Part shown: one piece after another, positions 1 through 5,525 of the stretch
Layout: the number at the start of each line of letters is the position of its first letter
How positions within the stretch are numbered: position 1 is the stretch's first letter
Assembly (NCBI GenBank): GCA_947379975.1
Contig: CANCPF010000075.1
Location: 1 to 5,656, forward strand
Direction: 5' to 3'
DNA length: 5,656 nucleotides
DNA from: Methylophilaceae bacterium
GTDB taxonomy: Bacteria > Pseudomonadota > Gammaproteobacteria > Burkholderiales > Methylophilaceae
Position numbers and translations under genes: made by a program
The notes under the pieces: generated by a model
What the model saw: the letters and a program-made list of their open reading frames with translations, nothing else
Databases searched by the model: none
What the model was told of the DNA's origin: nothing

Positions 1-73
1 CAACGGCTTCAATGGCGGTATGCCGACTCCAAAGATTAGGGCCGCGCAGCGCACGAATACGTGAGACTTCCAT
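1..73 (-). CDS. cphA: Cyanophycin synthetase CphA, N-terminal fragment (gene continues past the left edge)
   Basis: Only the first 24 codons are in the window. They begin at the ATG at 73-71 and read MEVSRIRALRGPNLWSRHTA followed by IEAV. The IRALRGPNLWSRHT block is the hallmark N-terminus of CphA1-type cyanophycin synthetases, and it parallels the ILPLRGPNLW start of the upstream paralogue cphA'. From family knowledge, the full enzyme (roughly 850-900 residues) adds aspartate and then arginine to the growing polymer in the cytoplasm, using ATP at separate ATP-grasp and Mur-ligase sites. None of those catalytic parts are visible here, so activity cannot be judged. The gene lies 63 bp downstream of cphA' on the same strand with no terminator-like hairpin between, so co-transcription is likely. 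A Shine-Dalgarno-like AAGGA precedes the start. A second degenerate paralogue is possible but less likely, because the start matches canonical CphA better than cphA' does. Confidence 0.88.
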   Translation of the reverse strand, partial: MEVSRIRALRGPNLWSRHTAIEAV

Positions 74-83
74 CAAACAGTTT

Positions 84-88
84 TCCTT
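84..88 (-). promoter_or_regulatory. Ribosome binding site of cphA
   Basis: On the minus strand AAGGA (inside AAGGAAAA, 88-81) lies 10 nt before the ATG at 73. The spacing is slightly long but acceptable, and it supports this ATG as the start. The 63-bp gap between cphA' and cphA is A+T-rich and otherwise holds only a TATAAAA-like stretch just upstream. I do not call that stretch a promoter because no good -35 accompanies it. Confidence 0.55.
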
Positions 89-136
89 GTTTTTATACAC
101 AACATATTTATGATCAGACTATTTATCTGCTTCAAA

Positions 137-2323
137 TCAGTTTGCTTCAGTAGGTTTAACTTCAAAAGTTTCGATGCCCGCACTGATAATCTCAGCAGAA
201 ATACCTAGCGCCCATGCAGCGCCTACGGCGGCTAATAAGGAAATAACTTGAGTATTTTTTGGCGTATCTTTTACAGCATTTTCTTGAGCCACTTGCAAAA
301 ATGGTAGTGCCGCTAATTTAGTCAGTAATGTCTGCTGGCTGGCAGAGGCTAATGCGATACAGCCATCATTAATCAACACCGCTCTGCCGCCTGCTTGCAA
401 ATGCGCTTCAATCGCAGGCGATGTTGGATCTTGTGCAAATAGAATCACTTCGCCGTCACACAATTCTGCCATTTCTAAGACTAACAAATCTTCCGCATTC
501 AGCACAGCAACACCGCTGCTCAGCACCACATCAACTTGCGTGCGTACCACATTGCAAACTTGCTCTGGCGTTTCTAGATAATGTTCGCCGTAGTGTTTCT
601 CCGGTTCGATATTAGTCACTACGCCTACTTGGCAACGGTCATAACCCAAGCCTTCAGCCAAAATAGTGCTGAGACTATTTTCAATTACCGCGGCTTCTAC
701 CATACGATTAATCAGTAACTTCTGCGCGGCGGCCCAAGTAGCACAATCACGCTTATCTACCTGACGCTTATCCAAATAAAGGCCATCACGGCAAGCCAAA
801 CCAACATGCTTACCGTTCAGGTGCACCAAGCTTGCTATAATTTGCGCGGTCAAACTGGCACCATGTGATCCAGTAATCCCAACCACAGGAATACGCCCCA
901 TCGCGCCTTCAACAAACAGGCTGTCGACAATCGCTTTGCCGACCGGACGCGCTTCGCCTTCAGCGGGTTTAAGATGCATCAGCAAACCTGGCCCAGCATT
1001 CACCTCGACAATTGCACCACGTTGTTGATCTAAAGGCTGCGAAATATCTTCTGCCACCATATCAATGCCCGCAATATCCAAGCCGACAATACGCGCCGCT
1101 AGCGCCGCCATGGCAGCAACTTCAGGATGGACAAGATCAGTGACATCCAGCGCCACATTACCATTGCGTTGAATAATCACTTGCTTACCCTGCGGTAAAA
1201 TTGAATCTGGCGTAAAACCTTGCCGGTTGATTTCAAAAACCACGGAAGCATTCTGGTCAACTAAGATTAAATCCAGCGGAAACTCTTCCGCCTCGCCACG
1301 CCTAGCATCTGTATTTATTTGCACATCAATCAACTGCCTGACCGAGGCAACACCATCACCGACAACAGAAACAGACTCGCCCTTAGCCGCTGCCGCCAAT
1401 TTGCCACCGACAATTAATAAACGGTGCTCATTGCCGCGAACAAAGCGCTCAACGATCACTTCACTACCCTCAGCATCGGCTAAGGCAAATGCCGCTTCCA
1501 CTTCTTCACGCGTCATCAATTCGGTCGATACGCCGCGCCCATGATTACCATCACTAGGCTTAACCACGACTGGCAAACCAATATCTTCAGCGGCATCCCA
1601 GGCATCAGCAGCATCGTCAACGATACGACCCTCAGGAACAGGTACGCCACATGATTGTAATAATTGCTTGGTAAGATCTTTATCGCTAGAAATCCCTTCA
1701 GCGATAGCACTAGTTTGATCAGTTTCCGCCGTCCAAATGCGATGCTGATTAGCGCCATAACCAAGTTGCACTAAATTGCCATCAGTCAGACGTATCGACG
1801 GGATATTGCGCTCAGTTGCTGCATCGACAATACAAGCCGTGCTAGGGCCGAGACAAAGTGAATCGACCATTTCTCGTAATTGGCTGAGTGTGGCTGGTAA
1901 ATCAAATGGCTTATCTTCAATCGCCGCGACCACTAAATCCCGTGCCGCATGCATCGCCACACGGCTTACTTGTTCGTTACGTGAGCGTACTACCACCTTA
2001 TAAACGCCACGCACACAGGTGCTACGCGCCTTACCAAAACCGCCTTGCATGCCGGCTAAGGTTTGCAATTCTAGTGTGACATGTTCCAAAATATGGCCAG
2101 GCCAAGTACCTTCTCGGACACGCTGCAAAAATCCACCTCGCTCACCAATGCCGCAACGATGCTCGACCAAAGATGGCAGCCAAGCGGTGAGTCGCTCATA
2201 AAAGCCGGGGAGCGTATTCGATGGCGAATCTTCTAGCGCGCCTATGTCTAGCCATGCTTCTAATACTGGACGATAAGTCCATAAATTGGGTCCGCGCAGA
2301 GGTAGTATTTTGATGAACTTCAT
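137..2323 (-). CDS. cphA': CphA', cyanophycin synthetase-like protein with degenerate, truncated Mur-ligase half
   Basis: A cytoplasmic protein of 728 residues, against roughly 850-900 for full CphA. Residues 1-160 form the CphA N-terminal domain (PLRGPNLW at 8-15; HILEH at 77-81). Residues ~215-470 are an ATP-grasp domain (KDLTKQLL 215-222, VVVKPSDGNHGRGV 252-265, VERFVRGNEHRLLIVGGK 291-308, VEVNAGPGLLMHLKPAEG 439-456). Residues ~477-728 match the Mur-ligase central domain. The Mur P-loop, usually GTNGKT, reads GSHGAS (485-490), so the nucleotide-binding lysine is replaced by A489. The protein ends after AAWALGISAEIISAGIETFE, where CphA continues into its Mur C-terminal domain. The architecture resembles the cphA' paralogues known beside cphA in betaproteobacteria, and loosely cyanobacterial CphA2, which joins beta-Asp-Arg dipeptides. 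I infer a partner or specialised variant of CphA rather than an independent full synthetase. The ATG at 2323 is preferred over an in-frame GTG at 2362 because it gives the family N-terminus, has a good RBS, and the GTG would lie upstream of the predicted transcription start. No frameshift is visible, so it looks maintained rather than a pseudogene. Confidence 0.9.
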   Translation of the reverse strand: MKFIKILPLRGPNLWTYRPVLEAWLDIGALEDSPSNTLPGFYERLTAWLPSLVEHRCGIGERGGFLQRVREGTWPGHILEHVTLELQTLAGMQGGFGKARSTCVRGVYKVVVRSRNEQVSRVAMHAARDLVVAAIEDKPFDLPATLSQLREMVDSLCLGPSTACIVDAATERNIPSIRLTDGNLVQLGYGANQHRIWTAETDQTSAIAEGISSDKDLTKQLLQSCGVPVPEGRIVDDAADAWDAAEDIGLPVVVKPSDGNHGRGVSTELMTREEVEAAFALADAEGSEVIVERFVRGNEHRLLIVGGKLAAAAKGESVSVVGDGVASVRQLIDVQINTDARRGEAEEFPLDLILVDQNASVVFEINRQGFTPDSILPQGKQVIIQRNGNVALDVTDLVHPEVAAMAALAARIVGLDIAGIDMVAEDISQPLDQQRGAIVEVNAGPGLLMHLKPAEGEARPVGKAIVDSLFVEGAMGRIPVVGITGSHGASLTAQIIASLVHLNGKHVGLACRDGLYLDKRQVDKRDCATWAAAQKLLINRMVEAAVIENSLSTILAEGLGYDRCQVGVVTNIEPEKHYGEHYLETPEQVCNVVRTQVDVVLSSGVAVLNAEDLLVLEMAELCDGEVILFAQDPTSPAIEAHLQAGGRAVLINDGCIALASASQQTLLTKLAALPFLQVAQENAVKDTPKNTQVISLLAAVGAAWALGISAEIISAGIETFEVKPTEAN

Positions 2324-2326
2324 CAA

Positions 2327-2333
2327 CTTATCC
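2327..2333 (-). promoter_or_regulatory. Ribosome binding site deciding the cphA' start
   Basis: The minus strand reads GGATAAG (2333-2327), with its GGA 7 nt upstream of the ATG at 2323. This supports the ATG that gives MKFIKILPLRGPNLW. The alternative GTG at 2362 has no purine-rich element upstream and would add 13 non-conserved residues. Confidence 0.6.
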
Positions 2334-2362
2334 AGATGAATTAAAACGAAAAAAAGGGTCAC

Positions 2363-2368
2363 ACTATG
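2363..2368 (-). promoter_or_regulatory. Candidate -10 element of the cphA'-cphA promoter
   Basis: The minus strand reads CATAGT, a 4/6 match to TATAAT, beginning exactly 10 nt after the downstream edge of the putative Pho box. In PhoB-activated promoters the box replaces the -35 and the -10 lies about this distance away. Transcription would start near 2356, leaving a leader of ~32 nt that contains the GGATAAG ribosome binding site. Position and match are read directly; promoter function is inferred. Confidence 0.45.
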
Positions 2369-2378
2369 CCTTAACTAA

Positions 2379-2407
2379 CTGACAGAAACCTGACAACAAG
2401 CTGACAA
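2379..2407 (-). promoter_or_regulatory. Putative Pho box: three 7-bp half-sites at 11-bp period upstream of cphA'
   Basis: On the minus strand TTGTCAG (2407-2401), TTGTCAG (2396-2390) and CTGTCAG (2385-2379) are separated by 4-bp spacers CTTG and GTTT, giving an exact 11-bp period. The known PhoB box is a pair of 7-bp CTGTCAT-like repeats with 4-bp spacers, so repeat unit, spacing and the TGTCA core all match. Six of the seven unit bases are identical in all three copies. The orientation places PhoB to activate leftward, toward cphA'. The seventh base is G rather than T, and the spacers are less A+T-rich than consensus. Another OmpR-family regulator using TGTCAG repeats could bind instead. 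Read on the plus strand, each copy also contains CTGACA, a 5/6 match to a -35 box. Confidence 0.6.
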
Positions 2408-2411
2408 TAAA

Positions 2412-2429
2412 CTATTTATACCTATTTAT
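2412..2429 (+). repeat. Short tandem repeat CTATTTAT in the divergent intergenic region
   Basis: CTATTTAT occurs at 2412-2419 and again at 2422-2429, a 10-bp period next to the Pho-box-like array. TATTTA at 2413 lies 17 bp after the CTGACA at 2390-2395, and TATTTA at 2423 lies 16 bp after the CTGACA at 2401-2406. These could be weak -35/-10 pairs for the rightward transporter gene. Each TATTTA matches TATAAT at only 3/6, so I do not assign a rightward promoter firmly. AGCTGAC also recurs at 2399-2405 and 2431-2437. Confidence 0.3.
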
Positions 2430-2461
2430 GAGCTGACTCGATTGTAGTACACTCAGGCGCT

Positions 2462-4798
2462 GTGAACAACAAAATACTCCCTACAATTATTACTAACAAA
2501 ACCTTACCAGTGGCTTGGCAGGTGGCGGCACAGGCACAACTAGAAAATAGTGAAGAGATTTGCGCATGGCTTGAGATCAATCTTGATGCTGCGCTGCATT
2601 TTAAAAAAAGCTTATTACTCATTACCAACCGGCGCTTAGTCAGCATAACTTCAGTGGATGTTAATGCGTCAGAAAAGCATGCAATTTATCCGTTCAAAGC
2701 ACACTTAACGCTAAAACACCACGATAATGCGGGCGTGGCCAATATTGAATTATTTGGCGGTGAAAACGGTGAAATACGCTTAGCACATTGGTTTTATACG
2801 CTGACTAATGACTTTTCTGCATCGCGCTTTGTTAAACAATTTGAGCTGCAACTTGCTAGCTTTTTAAGTGGCCAGCCTATTGTGGCGGAAGCCTCTGAAA
2901 CTTGTCCAAACTGCCAATCCCCTCTGGAAGCAGATCAAGACGAGTGTCCGCAATGCAGCAGCACTATCGATGCACCGCCATCCACTTGGACATTATTCCG
3001 CTTATGGCGTTTTGCCAAACCGTATCAATGGCAATTGCTCACTGGCTTTTTGCTGATGCTAGCTTCTACTGCAGCCACACTCGTTCCGCCTTACTTAACC
3101 ATTCCGTTGATGGACAAGGTGTTAATTCCCTACCAAAACGGTGCGCCAATTGATGTTGGTATGGTGGCATTATTATTAAGCGGCTTGCTTGGCTCGGCGC
3201 TATTGGCTTGGAGTCTAGGCTGGGCACGCACTTATATTTTAGCGCTGGTCAGCGAACGAATAGGCGCAGATTTACGTACCATTACTTATGAGCATTTACT
3301 CAAACTTTCACTAGAGTATTTTGGCGGCAAGCGTACTGGCGATTTAATGTCGCGCATAGGCTCAGAATCCGACCGTATCTGTGTGTTTTTATCACTGCAT
3401 TTACTCGACTTTGCCACCGATGTGCTGATGATTATTATGACTTCAGCGATTCTGATCTCTATTAACCCTAAACTAGCCTTGGTCACCTTGTTACCGCTAC
3501 CCTTCATCGCTTGGATGATTCATATCGTGCGCGACAAATTGCGTACCGGCTTTGAAAAAATAGACCGCGTTTGGTCAGAAGTTAGCAACGTGCTGGCAGA
3601 TACCATTCCCGGCATTCGCGTGGTAAAAGCATTTGCCCAAGAATCACGTGAAGCCAAACGCTTCCGTGAGGCCAATCAGCATAATTTAATCGTCAATGAT
3701 CGCATCAACAAAATCTGGTCGCTATTTTCGCCCAGCGTGACCTTGCTCACTGAAATCGGTTTGCTTTTAGTGTGGGCATTTGGTATCTGGCAAGTCTCAC
3801 ATAATGAAATTAGCGTGGGTGTACTGACCGCCTTTTTGGCGTATATCAGCCGCTTTTATACACGGCTAGATTCTATGAGCCGCATTGTTTCTGTGACGCA
3901 AAAAGCCGCTTCTGGCGCTAAACGCATTTTTGACATTCTTGACCATGTTTCCAGCGTTCCAGAACCAAGCAACCCAGTACATCTTGATAAAGTAGTTGGA
4001 CAGATTGAGATTAAATCAGCCGGCTTTCGCTATGGCAATCGCGCAGTGATTAAGGACTTAAGTCTAATCATACAACCGGGCGAAATGATAGGACTGGTCG
4101 GCCACAGCGGCTCAGGCAAAAGCACCTTAGTCAACTTAATGTGCCGCTTCTACGACGTAACCACCGGCTCTATCAACTTAGATGGCGTGAATATTCGCTC
4201 GCTGCCTATTGCAGAATACAGACGTAATATTGGCCTAGTGCTACAAGAACCATTTCTATTTTTTGGTAGCATTGCCGAAAATATAGCCTATGGAAAACCA
4301 GAGGCGACCCGCGCAGAAATCGTGTCAGCTGCCCGTGCTGCCCATGCACATGAGTTTATTTTGCGTCTACCGCATGGCTACGATTCGCTGGTAGGCGAAC
4401 GTGGCCAGGGCTTATCTGGCGGCGAACGCCAGCGCATTTCAATTGCCCGCGCTTTGCTTATAGACCCACGTATTTTGATACTCGACGAAGCGACCGCTTC
4501 AGTAGATACCGAAACTGAAAAAGAAATACAAAAAGCCTTAGACAACCTAGTGCATGGCCGTACCACGATTGCTATCGCCCATCGTTTATCTACGCTGCAC
4601 AAAGCTAATCGCTTGGTGGTACTAGACCGCGGTGAAATTGTTGAAGTCGGTAGCCACGACGAACTCATGGAACGCGAGGGCGCTTATTATCGCCTCTACC
4701 AAGCGCAAGCGCGCAATGTAGATACCGATTTGGATGACGTGGACAATAATGACACTCTCACTAACGGTCAAATGATTCACCAAGAAGCTAATACCTAG
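2462..4798 (+). CDS. Cyanophycin-associated ABC exporter (fused permease/ATPase) with N-terminal extra domain and zinc ribbon
   Basis: A 778-residue half-transporter expected to homodimerise in the inner membrane. Residues ~1-140 are a soluble extension, with LLLITNRRLVSI at 51-62 and a closing helix near 120-136. Next comes a zinc ribbon (C148, C151, C162, C165; CxxC-x10-CxxC). An exporter-type membrane domain covers ~180-480, with hydrophobic segments near 190-215, 233-258, 308-333, 337-355, 422-445 and 450-465. The nucleotide-binding domain (~515-750) appears fully competent: Y524 A-loop, Walker A GHSGSGKST 547-555, Q595, VGERGQGLSGGERQR 644-658, Walker B ILILDE 671-676 with catalytic E676, and H-loop H707. 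The VGERG-before-LSGGE pattern is typical of MsbA/multidrug-type exporters. The acidic tail includes DTDLDDVDNND. The substrate is unknown; I recall close relatives annotated as cyanophycin metabolism-associated ABC transporters. The GTG start follows an in-frame stop at 2429-2431, and no in-frame ATG or other GTG/TTG lies between them. Only a weak AGG (2455-2457) precedes it. The gene diverges from cphA' and is followed 2 bp later by the DUF1854 gene. Confidence 0.9.
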   Translation: MNNKILPTIITNKTLPVAWQVAAQAQLENSEEICAWLEINLDAALHFKKSLLLITNRRLVSITSVDVNASEKHAIYPFKAHLTLKHHDNAGVANIELFGGENGEIRLAHWFYTLTNDFSASRFVKQFELQLASFLSGQPIVAEASETCPNCQSPLEADQDECPQCSSTIDAPPSTWTLFRLWRFAKPYQWQLLTGFLLMLASTAATLVPPYLTIPLMDKVLIPYQNGAPIDVGMVALLLSGLLGSALLAWSLGWARTYILALVSERIGADLRTITYEHLLKLSLEYFGGKRTGDLMSRIGSESDRICVFLSLHLLDFATDVLMIIMTSAILISINPKLALVTLLPLPFIAWMIHIVRDKLRTGFEKIDRVWSEVSNVLADTIPGIRVVKAFAQESREAKRFREANQHNLIVNDRINKIWSLFSPSVTLLTEIGLLLVWAFGIWQVSHNEISVGVLTAFLAYISRFYTRLDSMSRIVSVTQKAASGAKRIFDILDHVSSVPEPSNPVHLDKVVGQIEIKSAGFRYGNRAVIKDLSLIIQPGEMIGLVGHSGSGKSTLVNLMCRFYDVTTGSINLDGVNIRSLPIAEYRRNIGLVLQEPFLFFGSIAENIAYGKPEATRAEIVSAARAAHAHEFILRLPHGYDSLVGERGQGLSGGERQRISIARALLIDPRILILDEATASVDTETEKEIQKALDNLVHGRTTIAIAHRLSTLHKANRLVVLDRGEIVEVGSHDELMEREGAYYRLYQAQARNVDTDLDDVDNNDTLTNGQMIHQEANT

Positions 4799-4800
4799 CC

Positions 4801-5283
4801 ATGGAACAATTCACCTTATTTACTGACTTCAGCCTCATAAGAAGCGCCGCTGGTCGCCTAGTGCTTACCGCCAGCGACGGTACAATTCATAATGGCGTTT
4901 TCCCCGTGCGTGCGTTTCCTATTTCGGCGCCAGCAGAAGGTTTATCCTTAATCGGTTCAAATGGCCACGAACTAGCATGGATAGCCAGCTTAAAAGCATT
5001 GCCAAATGCAACTCGCAGCCTGATTGAGGAAGAACTTGCTCGCCGTGAATTTATGCCGGAAATTCGTAGTATTAGCCACGTATCCAGCTTTGCCACACCA
5101 AGTACTTGGCAAGTTGAAACGGATAGAGGTGACACTGAACTAGTGCTCAAAGCCGAAGAGCACATACGCAGACTGACACACACTAGCCTGCTCATTACCG
5201 ATGGCCATGGCGTTAACTTTATCATTCGCGACATAGACCAGTTAGATCAGCACAGCCGAAAATTGCTAGACAGATTTTTGTAG
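4801..5283 (+). CDS. DUF1854-family protein, cyanophycin-associated
   Basis: A 160-residue protein with no signal peptide or membrane segment, so probably cytoplasmic. It matches my memory of DUF1854 proteins, which are encoded next to cyanophycin-linked ABC transporters. Conserved-looking blocks are HELAWI (56-61), EEELARREFMPEI (76-88), FATPSTWQVETDRG (97-110) and a C-terminal LDQHSRKLLDRFL (148-160). No catalytic or cofactor motif of a known enzyme is evident, and it has no cysteines, so a redox or zinc role is unlikely. The start ATG lies 2 bp after the transporter stop with no strong Shine-Dalgarno inside the end of that gene. This suggests translational coupling and a matched dosage of the two proteins. 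I infer an accessory or regulatory partner of the transporter or of cyanophycin metabolism; the function is unknown. Family assignment is fairly confident, biochemical role is not. Confidence 0.85.
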   Translation: MEQFTLFTDFSLIRSAAGRLVLTASDGTIHNGVFPVRAFPISAPAEGLSLIGSNGHELAWIASLKALPNATRSLIEEELARREFMPEIRSISHVSSFATPSTWQVETDRGDTELVLKAEEHIRRLTHTSLLITDGHGVNFIIRDIDQLDQHSRKLLDRFL

Positions 5284-5301
5284 CAATAATGTGCCAGCCT
5301 A

Positions 5302-5315
5302 GCGCTTGCTAGCGC
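5302..5315 (+). terminator. GC-rich hairpin after the transporter-DUF1854 operon (weak terminator candidate)
   Basis: GCGCT (5302-5306) and AGCGC (5311-5315) form a perfect 5-bp stem with a TGCT loop, 19 bp after the DUF1854 stop codon. An alternative stem pairs CGCTTG (5303-5308) with CAAGCG (5317-5322). No U-tract follows directly; the nearest is TTTT in GTAATTTTAG near 5339-5342. It is therefore not a canonical intrinsic terminator, though position and stem strength fit a transcript 3' end. Confidence 0.3.
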
Positions 5316-5460
5316 ACAAGCGAATACAACATCAGTAATTTTAGTGCGATACACCCATCCACTCCAGTTAACCAAAATCACTAGCTAGCTGTAATCTACG
5401 CTAGAACTTTCTGCCATGAACAGCTGGCTAAATCTATCCCATCCTTAAAAAATAAGCTCA

Positions 5461-5478
5461 ATGTGTGGCAGCGCACAT
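5461..5478. repeat. Inverted repeat / hairpin in the noncoding tail
   Basis: ATGTGTG (5461-5467) pairs with CGCACAT (5472-5478) around a GCAG loop, giving 7 pairs of which one is G-T. On the minus strand the hairpin is followed after about 8 nt by a run of six Ts (complement of A448-type run at 5447-5452), so it could weakly terminate transcription coming from the right. Function is unproven. Confidence 0.25.
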
Positions 5479-5494
5479 AAGGCTGAAAGTTTAA

Positions 5495-5525
5495 TTGACA
5501 TAATGTCAGATTATGCGTGTATAAC
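5495..5525 (+). promoter_or_regulatory. Possible rightward promoter with an overlapping palindromic operator
   Basis: TTGACA (5495-5500) is a perfect -35 match. TATAAC (5520-5525) is a 5/6 -10 match, but the 19-bp spacer is longer than the usual 17. The -35 is embedded in a perfect palindrome, TGACAT-A-ATGTCA (5496-5508), placed where a dimeric repressor could block polymerase. It would transcribe toward the right edge, where only a 32-codon frame (5541-5639) is visible, so it may serve a small RNA, a leader or a gene beyond the window. Confidence 0.35.

Noticed and set aside
1227..1544. Plus-strand open frame of 105 codons inside cphA'
   Set aside because: It is antisense to the conserved ATP-grasp coding sequence, and its product is low-complexity Ser/Thr/Ala-rich, as expected of a shadow frame.
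2324..2362. GTG at 2362 as the start of cphA', giving 741 residues
   Set aside because: The 13 extra residues are not part of the CphA N-terminus, no RBS precedes the GTG, and it lies upstream of the predicted transcription start. The ATG at 2323 has a GGATAAG element and the family start.
2422..2646. Minus-strand 74-codon frame covering the divergent intergenic region and the transporter start
   Set aside because: It overlaps the conserved transporter N-terminus and has no recognisable motif; it is best explained as a shadow.
4887..5234. Minus-strand open frame of 115 codons opposite the DUF1854 gene
   Set aside because: It is a Ser-rich shadow of a recognised family gene with no family similarity of its own.
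5299..5404. Cluster of CTAG-containing words (TAGCGC repeated at 5300 and 5310; CTAGCTAGCT at 5381) as a repeat or attachment element
   Set aside because: The copies are short and irregularly spaced. No integrase, inverted ends or target duplication is visible.
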